Positions 34,500-45,230 of a stretch of DNA of 64,000 bases are shown here, one piece after another. The notes beneath the pieces were generated by a model. It worked only from the letters and a program-made list of their open reading frames with translations. It did not search any database and was not told the DNA's origin. A program made the position numbers and the translations under genes. Position 1 is the stretch's first letter. Each line of letters starts with the position of its first letter. This DNA is from Sphingomonas sp. PAMC26645 (lineage in GTDB: Bacteria > Pseudomonadota > Alphaproteobacteria > Sphingomonadales > Sphingomonadaceae), in the NCBI RefSeq assembly GCF_004795835.1, contig NZ_CP039249.1, forward strand, positions 496,001 through 560,000, given 5' to 3'.

Positions 34500-34934
34500 T
34501 CAAAGCTCGCGGTCGATCACGTGATATTCGAGCTCGCCGGCCTCGTCCTCGCTGATCGTCCAGCCGCGCACCGATTGCTTGGCGCGGTGGACCGCCTCGC
34601 GGTCACCGCAGACGAGGTAGTGCCATTCGGGCAATTGTTCGCCCGCGGCGCGCAGGCGGTAGGCGCAGGTCGAGGGCAGCCAGTCGATCCCGCGGACGTT
34701 GCCGGTCGTCAGCCTCACGCATTCGGGGACATAGGCGTGGCGGTGGCGGTAGTCGGAGCATTGCCCGCTGCGCCGGTCGAGCAGGCGGCACGAGACGTTG
34801 GTCGCGACCAGTTCGCCGGTATCCTCGTCCTCGAGCTTGTGGATGCAGCATTTGCCGCAGCCGTCGCACAAGGCTTCCCACTGGCCGCGGTCGAGCTGCT
34901 CGATCGGCGTATCTTCCCAGAAGCGCGCGCTCAC
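34500..34934 (-). CDS. YcgN family cysteine-cluster protein (UPF0153/UPF0260-like)
   Basis: A 144-residue protein with the cysteine cluster CDGCGKCCIHKLED near the N-terminus, then CRLLDRRSGQCSDYRHRHAY, RGIDWLPSTCAYRLRAAGE and a final basic/acidic segment. The pattern suggests a metal or Fe-S site; no activity is established. The start is GTG, sharing four bases (GTGA) with the stop of the SCO-like gene upstream. That start gives the family's usual FWEDTPIEQLDRGQWEALCD opening. Confidence 0.88.
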   Translation of the reverse strand: MSARFWEDTPIEQLDRGQWEALCDGCGKCCIHKLEDEDTGELVATNVSCRLLDRRSGQCSDYRHRHAYVPECVRLTTGNVRGIDWLPSTCAYRLRAAGEQLPEWHYLVCGDREAVHRAKQSVRGWTISEDEAGELEYHVIDREL

Positions 34935-35512
34935 CGGGCCCAGCGCTTGATTTCCGTCACCACGGCGTCGGGCCCTTGTTCCTGCGGCAGCAAAGCGAGG
35001 GGCTTGCCGTCCGGGTCCATCAGATAGGCCTGGCGCGAGTGGTTTACGAGGTAGCCGCCACCCGGCGACGCGTCGCCCTTGCTCGAATACACCGCATATT
35101 CGGTCTTGATCTGCGCGATCTGCGCGTCGGTGCCGGTGAGCCCAACCATGCGCGGGTGGAACGCGGAGACGAACTGCTTGAGTACCGCGGGCGTATCGCG
35201 CGCCGGATCGACCGTCACGAACACCGGCACGATCTTCGCGGCAAGCGCAGGGTCGCTCGCCTCGAGCTTTTTCACCGCGGCGCCGATCGCCTGGACATCC
35301 GTCGGACACACATCGGGACAGAAGGTGTAGCCGAAATACATGATGCGGTATTTGCCGTCGAAGTTGCGCTCGGTAACAGTCCGCCCGTTCTGGTCCGTCA
35401 GCGTGAAGGCACCGCCGATCCGCGCGCCTTCGAGCGGCGGTTTGGCGGGCGGTGCTGAGGCGGTGCACGCCGATAAGGCGAGTGCCGGTATGATAAGGAA
35501 ACGGAGGGTCAT
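34931..35512 (-). CDS. SCO1/SenC family copper chaperone lipoprotein
   Basis: A 193-residue thioredoxin-fold protein that delivers copper to, or reduces, the CuA site of cytochrome oxidase. The ATG at 35512 gives a lipoprotein signal peptide with lipobox ALSAC; an upstream ATG at 35551 would bury it. The copper-binding CxxxC is in GYTFCPDVCPTD, and the conserved His is in YLVNHSRQAYLMDP. It is the first of a three-gene minus-strand group with the YcgN-like and YgjP-like genes. No cytochrome oxidase gene is nearby. Confidence 0.92.
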   Translation of the reverse strand: MTLRFLIIPALALSACTASAPPAKPPLEGARIGGAFTLTDQNGRTVTERNFDGKYRIMYFGYTFCPDVCPTDVQAIGAAVKKLEASDPALAAKIVPVFVTVDPARDTPAVLKQFVSAFHPRMVGLTGTDAQIAQIKTEYAVYSSKGDASPGGGYLVNHSRQAYLMDPDGKPLALLPQEQGPDAVVTEIKRWAR

Positions 35513-35591
35513 GGTCCCGCCAGCCTTGATCTGTTCGCTACTGCGGCGCAAGCGTCACCCTATATCCAGGACGAACCAAGGAAGTCTCTCG

Positions 35592-36200
35592 ATGCGTATC
35601 CGCTTGATGCTCGCCGCCACCCTCCTGACGCCAGCGCTCGCCTGCGTCGCGGCGCCCGCGTTCGCGCAAGGCCAGTCGGAGGGGTACAAGTTCCTGTCCG
35701 CGGTGCGCGATGCGAAGAACAACGAGGTGCTGGAGATGCTCGGCAAGCCCGGCAGCAACATCATCAACACGCGTGACGTGACCAGCGGCGAAGGCGCGCT
35801 GCACATCGTCATCAAGCGGGGCGACGAGGTGTATCTGCGCTTCCTGCTGCAAAAGGGTGCGGACGCGAATTTGCGCGACGGCAAGGGCAATACGCCGTTG
35901 CTGCTCGCGGTGACGCTCGGCCAGACGAACATGATCCCGATCCTGACCGCGGCAGGGGCAAATCCGAACCTTGCAAATTCGGCGGGCGAGACGCCGCTGA
36001 TCCGTGCGGTGCAACGCCGCGATGTGGGCATGATCCGGGTGCTGCTGGCCGAGAACGCCGATCCCGACCAGGCGGATATCATGGCGGGCATGTCCGCGCG
36101 CGCCTATGCCAAGCAGGATGGGCGTAACCCGATCGTGAGCAAGCTGCTGGAAGACGCGCCGAAGAAGGTGCGGAAGGCCGTGTCGGGGCCGAAGTTCTGA
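35592..36200 (+). CDS. exported ankyrin-repeat protein
   Basis: A 202-residue protein with a signal peptide (LMLAATLLTPALACVAAPAFA, cut after AFAQ or nearby). About four ankyrin repeats follow, for example GEGALHIVIKRGDEVYLRFL, GNTPLLLAVTLGQTNMIPIL and AGETPLIRAVQRRDVGMIRVL. Such periplasmic ankyrin proteins are frequent in sphingomonads and bind unknown partners. The ATG at 35592 starts directly at the signal peptide. It is transcribed away from the SCO gene. Confidence 0.88.
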   Translation: MRIRLMLAATLLTPALACVAAPAFAQGQSEGYKFLSAVRDAKNNEVLEMLGKPGSNIINTRDVTSGEGALHIVIKRGDEVYLRFLLQKGADANLRDGKGNTPLLLAVTLGQTNMIPILTAAGANPNLANSAGETPLIRAVQRRDVGMIRVLLAENADPDQADIMAGMSARAYAKQDGRNPIVSKLLEDAPKKVRKAVSGPKF

Positions 36201-36241
36201 ACTTGAGTGTCGGTCGCCTACGCTGCCTGAACCGCGACAGG

Positions 36242-36352
36242 CTCCCCTCCCTGAAAGGGAGGGGTTGGGGGTGGGTCGGCCAGCTTGCGACGCGACCTCA
36301 CCCGATACGGAAACCGACCCACCCCTGACCCCTCCCTTCCAGGGAGGGGGGG
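36242..36352. repeat. D-family palindromic repeat, copy 1
   Basis: Arms 36242-36279 and 36314-36352 pair (CTCCCTGAAAGGGAGGGG hairpin joined to GGGGTGGGTCGG). Related copies are at 51035-51145 and 62305-62417. It lies between the convergent ankyrin and mmcB-like genes. Confidence 0.85.
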
Positions 36353-36370
36353 GAAACCAGTGCTTTCCCT

Positions 36371-36880
36371 TCAGAATGCCAGCCCGTCGGCGTCCGGGTC
36401 CATCTGCGCGATTAGCCGCCGGGCCGCGCGCCGGGCGAACGCGAGCGTACACCGTTTTCGCACATGCGCCGGCAGAGGCACGGTATGCGCCTCGCGCACG
36501 ATTGCCGCGTCATAGCGATCGGCGACGATGATCCCCGTCCGCTCCGGCAGGAACGCAGGACCATCCAGCGGTCCTACGTCGAACCCGGCCGGCACCGCCC
36601 AGAAATACCGGTCGCAATGCCCAAGATAATCCGGCCACTTCCCGTCGCCCAGCAGGTCGGCGCGCGACACCTTGATCTCGACGATGACGATCTGGCCACG
36701 TGCATCCACCGCCATCAGGTCGGCACGGCGGCCGCCGTCGAGCGGCACTTCGGTCATCGCGGTGAGGTCGTGGCGCAGCAACATCCGGATTACGCCGCGC
36801 GCCACGTCGGCGGCACACATCGCCGAATCGGGAGGCGATCCAGGTTTGTCGATGCAGGAGTCCGGCGGCATGTCGAGCAT
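36371..36880 (-). CDS. MmcB family DNA repair protein
   Basis: A 169-residue protein of the MmcB family, implicated in Caulobacter in mitomycin C resistance and carrying a nuclease-like fold. Key stretches are ARGVIRMLLRHDLTAMTEVP, RRADLMAVDARGQIVIVEIK (the Asp and Glu-x-Lys of a restriction-endonuclease-like core) and KWPDYLGHCDRYFWAVP. An upstream TTG at 36898 would add six residues; the ATG at 36880 is preferred. Its 3' neighbour is a D-family repeat, and gpsA lies upstream on the same strand. Confidence 0.88.
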   Translation of the reverse strand: MLDMPPDSCIDKPGSPPDSAMCAADVARGVIRMLLRHDLTAMTEVPLDGGRRADLMAVDARGQIVIVEIKVSRADLLGDGKWPDYLGHCDRYFWAVPAGFDVGPLDGPAFLPERTGIIVADRYDAAIVREAHTVPLPAHVRKRCTLAFARRAARRLIAQMDPDADGLAF

Positions 36881-36938
36881 CCGGCGGAAATAGAACAATC
36901 CGCGAACGAGGCAAGCCCATTCGCGGATCGCTTGGCGG

Positions 36939-37916
36939 TCAGCCCGCCTCGCCCTTCAGAGGCCGGGCGAGCAGGTCGCCGATGACGTCGCTCACCGGCG
37001 CGCCCTCCAGCAGGCGGCAGACGGCTTCGGTAATTGGCATGTCGACGCGCGCGTCGCGGGCGGCTTCGCGGAGGACGGGCGCGGTGAAGGCGCCTTCCGC
37101 GACGGTCCGGCGGTCCGCCAGCAATGTCGCCGCCGACTCGCCGCGCCCCAGGCCGACACCCAGCGAGAAGTTGCGCGAACTCGTCGAGGAGCAGGTGAGC
37201 ACGAGATCGCCCAGCCCCGAAAGCCCCGCCAGCGTCTCCGCCCGCGCGCCGCGCGCCAGTCCGAACCGGGTCATCTCGGCGAACCCGCGTGCGATCAACG
37301 CCGCCCGCGCGTTCTGGCCGAGCCCTGCCCCCTCGACCACGCCGCAACCGATCGCGAGGACGTTCTTCACCGCGCCACCGATCTCTGCTCCAGCGACGTC
37401 GGTCGAGGCGTAGGTCCGGAAATGCCGTGCCGCGAGACGGGTCGCGAGCCGTTCGCCAAGCGCCGCATCCTCGCAGGCGAGCGTCACCGCGGTCGGCAAC
37501 CCGGCGGCAACTTCGTGCGCAAAGGTCGGCCCCGAGAGCACCGCGATCGGCGCATCGGGATGTACCGCGCGCGCGACCTCGCCGACGAGACGCTTGCTCC
37601 CCGCCTCGATCCCCTTCGCACACAGCACGAGCGGAATGCGGCCGATCGGGGCGGCGGCGAGCACGCTGCCGACGTGCTGGGCGGGCGCGACGACGAGGAT
37701 CGCATCCATGTCCGCCAGCGCGGCGAGGTCGTCGGTCGCGCGGATCGTCGGCAACAGCGCGACGCCGCCGAGGAACAGCGTGTTCTCATGGGCGGTGTTG
37801 ATCGACTCGACCACCGCGCCCTCGCGCGCCCAAAGGATCACCTCGCGACCACCATAGGCTGCGACTTGCGCCAAGGCGGTGCCCCACGCGCCGCCGCCGA
37901 TGACGCCGATCTTCAT
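36939..37916 (-). CDS. gpsA: glycerol-3-phosphate dehydrogenase [NAD(P)+]
   Basis: A 325-residue enzyme that reduces dihydroxyacetone phosphate to sn-glycerol 3-phosphate for phospholipid synthesis. The Rossmann motif is [14 protein letters not shown] (4-17). [46 protein letters not shown] and the catalytic-lysine region [17 protein letters not shown] are all present. The ATG overlaps the tsaD stop (ATGA), so the two genes are coupled. Length is normal. Confidence 0.96.
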   Translation of the reverse strand: MKIGVIGGGAWGTALAQVAAYGGREVILWAREGAVVESINTAHENTLFLGGVALLPTIRATDDLAALADMDAILVVAPAQHVGSVLAAAPIGRIPLVLCAKGIEAGSKRLVGEVARAVHPDAPIAVLSGPTFAHEVAAGLPTAVTLACEDAALGERLATRLAARHFRTYASTDVAGAEIGGAVKNVLAIGCGVVEGAGLGQNARAALIARGFAEMTRFGLARGARAETLAGLSGLGDLVLTCSSTSSRNFSLGVGLGRGESAATLLADRRTVAEGAFTAPVLREAARDARVDMPITEAVCRLLEGAPVSDVIGDLLARPLKGEAG

Positions 37917-38938
37917 GCCTTGACCCCCGCGCCACGTACCGCTTCGGCATTCGGATCGAGCGGCCAGCGCGGACGCGCGGCGACATCGAGCGGATCGGTG
38001 AGGCCCGCGGCGAACCTCTCGGCCCCCGCCCAGCCGATCATCGCGGCGTTGTCGGTGCACAGCCACAGAGGCGGCGCGACGAAACGGAGCCCGTGCGCGC
38101 TGGCAAGACCCTGCAACGCGGTACGGACCGCTGTGTTGGCCGCGACTCCGCCCGCGACGACGAGCGCGGTGGCACCATGCGATGTCCGCAAAGCCTTGGT
38201 CGTGCGGTCGATCAGGCAGTCGACCACCGCCGCCTGGAACGAGGCGGCGATATCCTCGGGCGAATATTGGCCGACGACGCGCGCGACCGCACTTTTCAAG
38301 CCCGCGAACGAGAAATGCGGTTCGGCCGAGCCTTTCAGCGGGCGCGGCAATGGGACGGCTTTGGGATTGCCCAACGCTGCGGCGCGCTCGACGGCGGGAC
38401 CTCCGGGGAAACCCAGGCCGAGCAGCTTGGCGGTCTTGTCGAACGCCTCGCCCGCCGCATCGTCGATCGTCGTGGCGAGGCGCCGATACGCACCGACGTC
38501 CTCGACCAGCAGCAACTGGCAATGCCCGCCCGACACGAGCAGCAGCAGATACGGAAACTCGAGGTCCGGGTCCGACAGCCGCGGCGACAGCGCGTGACCC
38601 TCAAGATGATTGACCGCGATCAACGGCTTGCCCGCCGCGTGCGCGAGCGCCTTGCCGGTGACGAGCCCGACCATCACCCCGCCGATCAGCCCCGGCCCGG
38701 CCGTCGCGGCAATCGCATCGACATCCGCCAGCGTCAGCTTCGCGTCGGCCAGCGCCGCGACGATCAGCGGCTCCAGCGCCTCGACATGCGCGCGCGCGGC
38801 GATTTCGGGGACCACGCCACCGAACGGAGCGTGCGCCGCTTCCTGCCCGAGCAGCCGATGCGCGAGGACCTGCCGGTCGCCGGTGACGAGCGCGGCGGCG
38901 GTTTCGTCGCAGGAGGATTCGATGCCGAGAATGATCAT
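37913..38938 (-). CDS. tsaD: tRNA threonylcarbamoyladenosine transferase TsaD
   Basis: A 341-residue subunit of the complex that places threonylcarbamoyl on A37 of ANN-decoding tRNAs. It opens with the ASKHA motif [16 protein letters not shown]. It carries the metal-binding His pair in NHLEGHALS, the [20 protein letters not shown] loop and a C-terminal [10 protein letters not shown]. The start at 38938 begins the conserved core. The Sua5-type enzyme that supplies the intermediate is also in this window (57500-58519). It diverges from hemC with a 52-base gap. Confidence 0.96.
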   Translation of the reverse strand: MIILGIESSCDETAAALVTGDRQVLAHRLLGQEAAHAPFGGVVPEIAARAHVEALEPLIVAALADAKLTLADVDAIAATAGPGLIGGVMVGLVTGKALAHAAGKPLIAVNHLEGHALSPRLSDPDLEFPYLLLLVSGGHCQLLLVEDVGAYRRLATTIDDAAGEAFDKTAKLLGLGFPGGPAVERAAALGNPKAVPLPRPLKGSAEPHFSFAGLKSAVARVVGQYSPEDIAASFQAAVVDCLIDRTTKALRTSHGATALVVAGGVAANTAVRTALQGLASAHGLRFVAPPLWLCTDNAAMIGWAGAERFAAGLTDPLDVAARPRWPLDPNAEAVRGAGVKA

Positions 38939-38990
38939 CGCATGTCTGTATAGGCCCGCGTGAAGCTTGTCGAAGGGGGCCCCTTTCTGC

Positions 38991-39908
38991 ATGGCACGCA
39001 GGATGACAGTTTTTCGGCTCGGTACGCGGGGGTCGCCGCTCGCTCTCACCCAAGCAGGCCTGGTCCGCGATGCCCTGTGCGCGGCGCATGGCTGGTCGCC
39101 CGACCATGTAGAGACGGTCGTGATCCGCACCACCGGCGACCGGGTGCAGGATCGCGCCCTCGCCGAGATCGGTGGCAAGGCACTGTGGACCAAGGAACTC
39201 GACCGCGCGCTACACGACGGCGACATAGACTGTGCGGTCCATTCGATGAAGGACGTCGAGACCATCCGGCCACACACGCTGAAGATCGCCGCGATGCTGC
39301 CGCGCGCCGACGTGCGCGATCGGCTGATCGGAGCGGAGACCTTCGCCGACCTGCGTCCGGGCGCCGTCGTCGGGACGAGTTCGCCGCGACGCCGCGCGCA
39401 GATGCTGCGGCTGCGGCCCGACCTGGAGATCGTGCTGATCCGCGGCAACGTCGACACGCGGCTCGGCCGGGTGGCGAGCGGCGAGATGGACGCCACGCTA
39501 CTCGCCGCCGCCGGGCTCGATCGCCTCGGGCGCGACGACGGCCATGCGATCCCGACCGACATCATGCTGCCCGCACCGGCGCAGGGCGCGGTCGGCGTCG
39601 AAGTCCTCGCCGACAGCGCCGCGCACGCGATCGTCGCGGCGATCGACCATGCCGACACCAGCCTGTGCGTACTGACCGAACGCGCGTTGCTCGCCCGGCT
39701 CGGGGCGGATTGCCACTCCCCGGTCGCGGCGCTCGCGTCGCTGGCGGGGGAGACGCTGACGTTGCGCGCCGAATTGATCGCCGAAGACGGGACATGCGAC
39801 GTCGCCGGATCGATCGAGGGCGGCGCTGGCGAAGACCTGGGTACGATGCTGGCGGTCGACCTTCTCACGCGCGCGCCGGCCAGCGTCCGCCGGTTGTTCG
39901 CGGCATGA
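38991..39908 (+). CDS. hemC: hydroxymethylbilane synthase (porphobilinogen deaminase)
   Basis: A 305-residue haem-pathway enzyme that condenses four porphobilinogens. [36 protein letters not shown] and [11 protein letters not shown] are catalytic and substrate loops. The dipyrromethane-cofactor Cys is Cys241 in [12 protein letters not shown]. Possible starts are TTG 38967, ATG 38991 (chosen, GGGG upstream) and ATG 39003, which differ only in the non-conserved first residues. The stop overlaps the hemD start (ATGA). Confidence 0.96.
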   Translation: MARRMTVFRLGTRGSPLALTQAGLVRDALCAAHGWSPDHVETVVIRTTGDRVQDRALAEIGGKALWTKELDRALHDGDIDCAVHSMKDVETIRPHTLKIAAMLPRADVRDRLIGAETFADLRPGAVVGTSSPRRRAQMLRLRPDLEIVLIRGNVDTRLGRVASGEMDATLLAAAGLDRLGRDDGHAIPTDIMLPAPAQGAVGVEVLADSAAHAIVAAIDHADTSLCVLTERALLARLGADCHSPVAALASLAGETLTLRAELIAEDGTCDVAGSIEGGAGEDLGTMLAVDLLTRAPASVRRLFAA

Positions 39909-41563
39909 CGTCGCCCCACGCGGTCGTCGTCGTGCGGCCGGAGCCCGGTAATGCCCGGACTGCGGTGGCACTGCGGGCGCTCGGACTCGACGTACGGCAG
40001 GTTCCGCTGTTCGCCGTAACGCCGGTCGACTGGAGCGTACCCGATCCGGCGGGTTTCGATGGACTGTTGCTGACCAGCGCGAACGCGGTACGGCACGGCG
40101 GGACGGGACTGGACGCGTTGAAGCGCCTGCCGGTGGTCGCCGTCGGCGCTGCGACGGCGGCAGCGGCGACCGACGCGGGCTTTGCGGTCGCGGTCACCGG
40201 GTCGGGCGATGCTCGCGATGCCGTTTCCGAAGCGCGCGATCGTGGTTTTGCGCGCCTGCTGCATCTTGCCGGGCGCGATCGTGCCCCGACCGGCGACGGG
40301 GTCGAGGCGGTCACCGTCTATGCCAGCGATGCCGTACCGATCGACGCCGACACTGCGCGATCGTTCGCTGATGCCGTCGTGCTGCTGCACTCCGAACGCG
40401 CCTCGACCTGGCTGAAGGAAGTGCTCGTTACGGCGGGCATCGACCGGTCCGGTATCGAGATCGCCGCGATCAGCGCAGCCGTCGCCGAAGCGGCAGGAAC
40501 CGGCTGGGCGGTCGTCTCGATCGCCCCGCAACCGAGCGATCCGGCACTCGTAGCACTCGCTGCTGCACGTGCGAATATACGCGCGATTGACCATCCGGTG
40601 GATGGCGGGGATAAGCACGCCATGAGCGACTACGTGCCGACCGATCGCCCACGGGCACGCGGACCCAGAATGGGCGTCATCATCGCCTTGACCGCGCTTG
40701 CGTTCATCGCCGGACTGGCGCTGATGGCGTATGCCGCGAGGAAGCTGCCCTGGTTCGGCGCCACGGCGTCGACCACCGCTGGCGCACCCGTCGCAGGCCA
40801 GAAAGCCGGCGCGAGCAATTCCGGCTATATCCCGTCGCAACCGCTCGGTCCGGATGGCCAGCCGCAGGCGGCCGCGCCGGTCGACACTGCCGTGCTGGCA
40901 ACCCGCGAGGCGACGCTGGCGGGCCAGCTGACTGCGCTCGAGGCACGCACCGCAGCGATCACCACCGACGCGGCCGCTGCCGGTGGGCAGGCGACGCGGG
41001 CGGAAGGCCTGCTGGTCGCCTTCGCCGCGCGACGTGCGCTCGATCGCGGGGTCGGGCTCGGCTATCTTGAGGAACAGTTGCGCCTTCGGTTCGGTCAGGC
41101 CCAGCCGCGTGCGACGATGCTGCTGATCCAGTCTGCGCGGCAGCCGGTTACGCTCGAGGATTTGCGCCAGGGCCTCGATGCGATAGCGCCGGACATCACG
41201 AGTTCGACCGGTGAGAACTGGCTCGACACGATCCAGCATCAGATCGACTCACTGATAGTGCTGCGCAAGGCGGGAACGCCGTCGCCGATGCCCGCCGACC
41301 GCCTCGCGCGCGCGCGGCGACTGCTCGGCGCCGGCCAGGTCGAGGCGGCCCGCGCCGAAGTCGCCCGCCTCCCCGGCGCGGCGCAGGCCGGCAACTGGAT
41401 CGACGCGGCGCGACGCTATGTCGTCGCCCGCCAAGCGCTCGACCTGATCGAGAACACGGCATTGATCGGCCAGGCGGGACAGCCGCAACCGGCGCCGGTC
41501 GTCATGCCGACGCCACAAACGGCAACCGAAACGGACACCGCCCCGGACCCGTCGGGTATCTAA
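39905..41563 (+). CDS. hemD: uroporphyrinogen-III synthase fused in frame to a HemX/mitofilin-like membrane protein
   Basis: An uninterrupted 552-codon frame. Residues 1 to about 235 are HemD-like ([62 protein letters not shown]), closing the tetrapyrrole ring. From residue 240 ([10 protein letters not shown]) a second protein begins: one membrane helix (about 257-278), a linker, a coiled-coil-prone stretch with [15 protein letters not shown], and a C-terminal helical region, resembling HemX or alphaproteobacterial mitofilin-like proteins. No stop separates them (read through 40562-40630). An internal ATG at 40622 could also be used, giving two proteins, though its ribosome-binding site is weak. 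Confidence 0.85.
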   Translation: MTSPHAVVVVRPEPGNARTAVALRALGLDVRQVPLFAVTPVDWSVPDPAGFDGLLLTSANAVRHGGTGLDALKRLPVVAVGAATAAAATDAGFAVAVTGSGDARDAVSEARDRGFARLLHLAGRDRAPTGDGVEAVTVYASDAVPIDADTARSFADAVVLLHSERASTWLKEVLVTAGIDRSGIEIAAISAAVAEAAGTGWAVVSIAPQPSDPALVALAAARANIRAIDHPVDGGDKHAMSDYVPTDRPRARGPRMGVIIALTALAFIAGLALMAYAARKLPWFGATASTTAGAPVAGQKAGASNSGYIPSQPLGPDGQPQAAAPVDTAVLATREATLAGQLTALEARTAAITTDAAAAGGQATRAEGLLVAFAARRALDRGVGLGYLEEQLRLRFGQAQPRATMLLIQSARQPVTLEDLRQGLDAIAPDITSSTGENWLDTIQHQIDSLIVLRKAGTPSPMPADRLARARRLLGAGQVEAARAEVARLPGAAQAGNWIDAARRYVVARQALDLIENTALIGQAGQPQPAPVVMPTPQTATETDTAPDPSGI

Positions 41564-41867
41564 GCTAAACGCGTTTTCGCTGATGAACAGCGATCTACGG
41601 CCGATGACTTTACATTCGGCTGTCCGAAGATTTGACGGCGAGACCGTTCGATCTCTGTCCGATTACAGGATAGCTCTCGAATAGCGGCGTCCAGGCCGAT
41701 CCTCCCGGGAACACTCACGGGGTCACACTGAAGTCGGCGGTGTGTTTCGATCTACGACTGTCCGGAACGGACTTTGCGTGATCCGGTCTTATTTTCTTCA
41801 ACGCGCCCAATGGGGCAGCCATTCTGTAGAGGAGGTCGACGCTCCATAGCGCCGACCCCTGTCTTTC
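41564..41867. other. intergenic region after the hem genes
   Basis: 304 bases without a supported gene between convergent hemD/HemX and bestrophin. Nothing recognisable was seen apart from a GC-rich hairpin next to the bestrophin stop. None of the palindromic repeat families is present, which is unusual for this window. Confidence 0.6.
41834..41857 (-). terminator. hairpin after the bestrophin gene
   Basis: Ten-base arms (GGTCGGCGCT / AGCGTCGACC on the minus strand, one wobble) close a four-base loop, 10 bases beyond the bestrophin stop. There is no T-tract, so it may be a weak or factor-assisted terminator. Confidence 0.4.
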
Positions 41868-42752
41868 CTACCACAACACGCCGCGGACCGGCTGCAACGG
41901 CTCTGGAGCCTCGTCGCCGATCGCCTGGAGCAGGTCGATCTCGATAGTCCGGCACATTGCATTCAGCGGGACATCGTGGATCGTGTCCGCGAACGGATCG
42001 ACCAGATCGTCGCCGATCTGCAGCACGGCCAGGAACATCAACCCGGCAATCGTCGAACCGATCGGCGTCGCGAACCCAAGCGTTTCGACTAGCCCGATCG
42101 GGAGCAGGATGCAGAACAGCCGCGTGAAGATGCTGGGGAAAAACCGGTACTGGTTCGGCAGCGGCGTGTTCTTGATGCGCTCCATGCCACCCTGGGCGTT
42201 GGCGATATCGACGAGGATCGCCTCGAACTGCGTCTGCTGGATGGTGTCGATCCAGCCGTTGCGGCGCGCTATATCGATTCGGCGGCCGGTGCCGTCGAGC
42301 AGGCCGTTGGCGATATTGGTGCGATCGAGCGCGAACGACGCCTCTTCCTTCGACAGGAAGCGCAACACTTCGGGCGGTGCGGGCTGCTTGCGCAACTGAC
42401 AGCGCAACGCATTCACATACGCGATCTGGCGGAGCACGATCGTCCGCTTCATATCGTGGCCCTCGGGCTCTGGCAGCATGTTGCGCGCCATTCGCGCCAA
42501 ATTGCGCGAGGCATTGATCATCAGGCCCCACAGCCCGCGGCTTTCCCACCAGCGCTGATACGCGGAGTTGTCGCGGAAGCCGAGGAACAGCGCCAGCGCG
42601 GTACCGAACAGCGTCAGGGGCAGGGCCGGCGCATGAAACGGCAGGACGTAATAGGTGATCGTGACGACGACGTCCCAGACGAAAAGACCCAGCAGCGGGC
42701 GCCAGACCTCGCTCAAAATTTGACTGAGGCGCGGTGTTGCAGTGACGATCAA
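41868..42752 (-). CDS. bestrophin-family (UPF0187) anion channel
   Basis: A 294-residue inner-membrane protein of the bestrophin family. Typical segments are LALFLGFRDNSAYQRWWESR (conserved RWWE after the second helix) and PLPNQYRFFPSIFTRLFCIL. The others are FATPIGSTIAGLMFLAVLQI and DPFADTIHDVPLNAMCRTIE. About four membrane helices are visible. Bacterial homologues form pentameric channels; ion specificity and role here are unknown. The gene stands alone on the minus strand. Confidence 0.9.
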   Translation of the reverse strand: MIVTATPRLSQILSEVWRPLLGLFVWDVVVTITYYVLPFHAPALPLTLFGTALALFLGFRDNSAYQRWWESRGLWGLMINASRNLARMARNMLPEPEGHDMKRTIVLRQIAYVNALRCQLRKQPAPPEVLRFLSKEEASFALDRTNIANGLLDGTGRRIDIARRNGWIDTIQQTQFEAILVDIANAQGGMERIKNTPLPNQYRFFPSIFTRLFCILLPIGLVETLGFATPIGSTIAGLMFLAVLQIGDDLVDPFADTIHDVPLNAMCRTIEIDLLQAIGDEAPEPLQPVRGVLW

Positions 42753-42832
42753 ACGAAAGCTCCCTTGTTAACAGGGCTTTTAATGCGCGAAGAGACGTTT
42801 CGCTGCAATGCAGCGACGATCAGCCGCCCCGC

Positions 42833-43897
42833 TTAGCCGCCAACGAGCGACTGATCGCGTAGTCCGCGCCAGATTTTCAGCGCCTGGACGGTTTCTGCAA
42901 CGTCGTGGACGCGCAGGATCTGGACGCCGGCCTCGGCGCCCTTGAGTGCCAGCGCGAGCGAACCAGCGAGGCGCTGGTCGACCGGGGCCTCGTTCGAGAG
43001 CGCGCCGATCAGACGCTTGCGGCTGGCGCCAAGCATGATCGGGCAGCCGAGACCGTGGAAGATCGCCAGGCCGTTGAGCAGAGCGAGGTTCTCGGCGAGC
43101 GTCTTACCGAAGCCGATGCCGGGATCGACCATGATCTGCGACCGGTCGACGCCACCGGCGACTACCGCGGCGATGCGAGCTTCCAACCAGTCGAAGACGT
43201 CCGTCAGAACGTTGGTGTAGCCACCGTTGCCGTGGCCACCTTTCTTAGGGTCGGGCGAGTGCATCAGCACGACCGGGCAGCCGCTATTTGCGACCACATC
43301 AAGTGCGCGGTCATCCCAGAGGAGCGCGGCGACGTCGTTGACGATGTGCGCGCCGGCGGCGAGCGTGGCTTCCATGACGGCGGCCTTGCGCGTGTCGACC
43401 GAGACGATCGCACCGGCGCGCGCGAGGCGTTCGACGACGGGTACGAGCCGCGCGATCTCGTCGCCTTCCCATACCGCGGGCGCGCCGGGGCGAGTAGATT
43501 CGCCGCCGACGTCGATCAGCGTGGCCCCGGCGGCGGCCATGTCGATGCCGGCGGCGGCGGCGGCGGCGGGGTCGTCGACATGCTTGCCGCCGTCGGAGAA
43601 GCTGTCGGGGGTAACGTTGAGGATGCCGGCGACGATCGGCTGGTCGAAGTGAAGTGTGCGTTCGCCGAGTTTGAGTGCCGGGCGGGGCGCGGTAATGGTG
43701 GCGTGTAAGTGCGCGGCACGCTCGCCTAGTCTGGCCACATCGGCGACGGGGATGGTGCGGCGGGTGCGGCCTTCGATCACTTCGTACGCGGCGAACCATT
43801 GCAGGCCGCCCGCCAGGCGCGCGACGCTGTTGTCTTCGTGGCCGATCGGGGTGTCGACGAACTGGACGGGGCGGAGGCGGAGGTGGAGGCTGGTCAT
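42833..43897 (-). CDS. folP: dihydropteroate synthase
   Basis: A 354-residue folate-pathway enzyme that joins p-aminobenzoate to the pterin diphosphate. The TIM-barrel core (from about residue 85) has VAGILNVTPDSFSDGGKHVD, DVGGESTRPGAP, IVSVDTRKAAV, HIVNDVA and the terminal GCPIMLGASRKRLIG and ILRVHDVAETVQAL. An N-terminal extension of about 80 residues (FVDTPIGHEDNSVARLAGGL) is not part of the usual catalytic core; similar extensions are common in sphingomonads. The partner enzyme FolK is at 61026-61535. Confidence 0.95.
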   Translation of the reverse strand: MTSLHLRLRPVQFVDTPIGHEDNSVARLAGGLQWFAAYEVIEGRTRRTIPVADVARLGERAAHLHATITAPRPALKLGERTLHFDQPIVAGILNVTPDSFSDGGKHVDDPAAAAAAGIDMAAAGATLIDVGGESTRPGAPAVWEGDEIARLVPVVERLARAGAIVSVDTRKAAVMEATLAAGAHIVNDVAALLWDDRALDVVANSGCPVVLMHSPDPKKGGHGNGGYTNVLTDVFDWLEARIAAVVAGGVDRSQIMVDPGIGFGKTLAENLALLNGLAIFHGLGCPIMLGASRKRLIGALSNEAPVDQRLAGSLALALKGAEAGVQILRVHDVAETVQALKIWRGLRDQSLVGG

Positions 43898-43935
43898 GAT
43901 CCCCTGTTCCTCAAATCCGCCGTTCGTTCAAACTA

Positions 43936-44040
43936 CCGTTCGTCCCGAGTAGGTTTCGAGCTTGTCGAGAAGCCGTATCGAAGGACATGTACCTCGATAC
44001 GAGCCCTCGACTACGCTCGGTCTCTACTCGGCACGAACGG
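43936..44040. repeat. F-family palindromic repeat, copy 1
   Basis: End arms CCGTTCGTCCCGAGTAG (43936-43952) and CTACTCGGCACGAACGG (44024-44040) pair with one mismatch, with inner TCGATACG-type segments also complementary. A related copy is at 54106-54255. It ends eight bases before the ccrM stop. Confidence 0.85.
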
Positions 44041-44048
44041 AACTTTGC

Positions 44049-45200
<1,152 letters not shown>

Positions 45201-45230
45201 TTATCGACACCCATAGCGGCGGAATTGTCC

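Noticed and set aside
38960..39904. Extension of the hemD/HemX frame upstream across hemC
   Set aside because: This part is the out-of-frame shadow of hemC; the HemD-like sequence starts at the ATG at 39905 that overlaps the hemC stop.
41564..41867. Structured RNA (6S or SRP) in the gap after the hem genes
   Set aside because: No known consensus loop could be recognised on either strand; only a GC hairpin next to the bestrophin stop.
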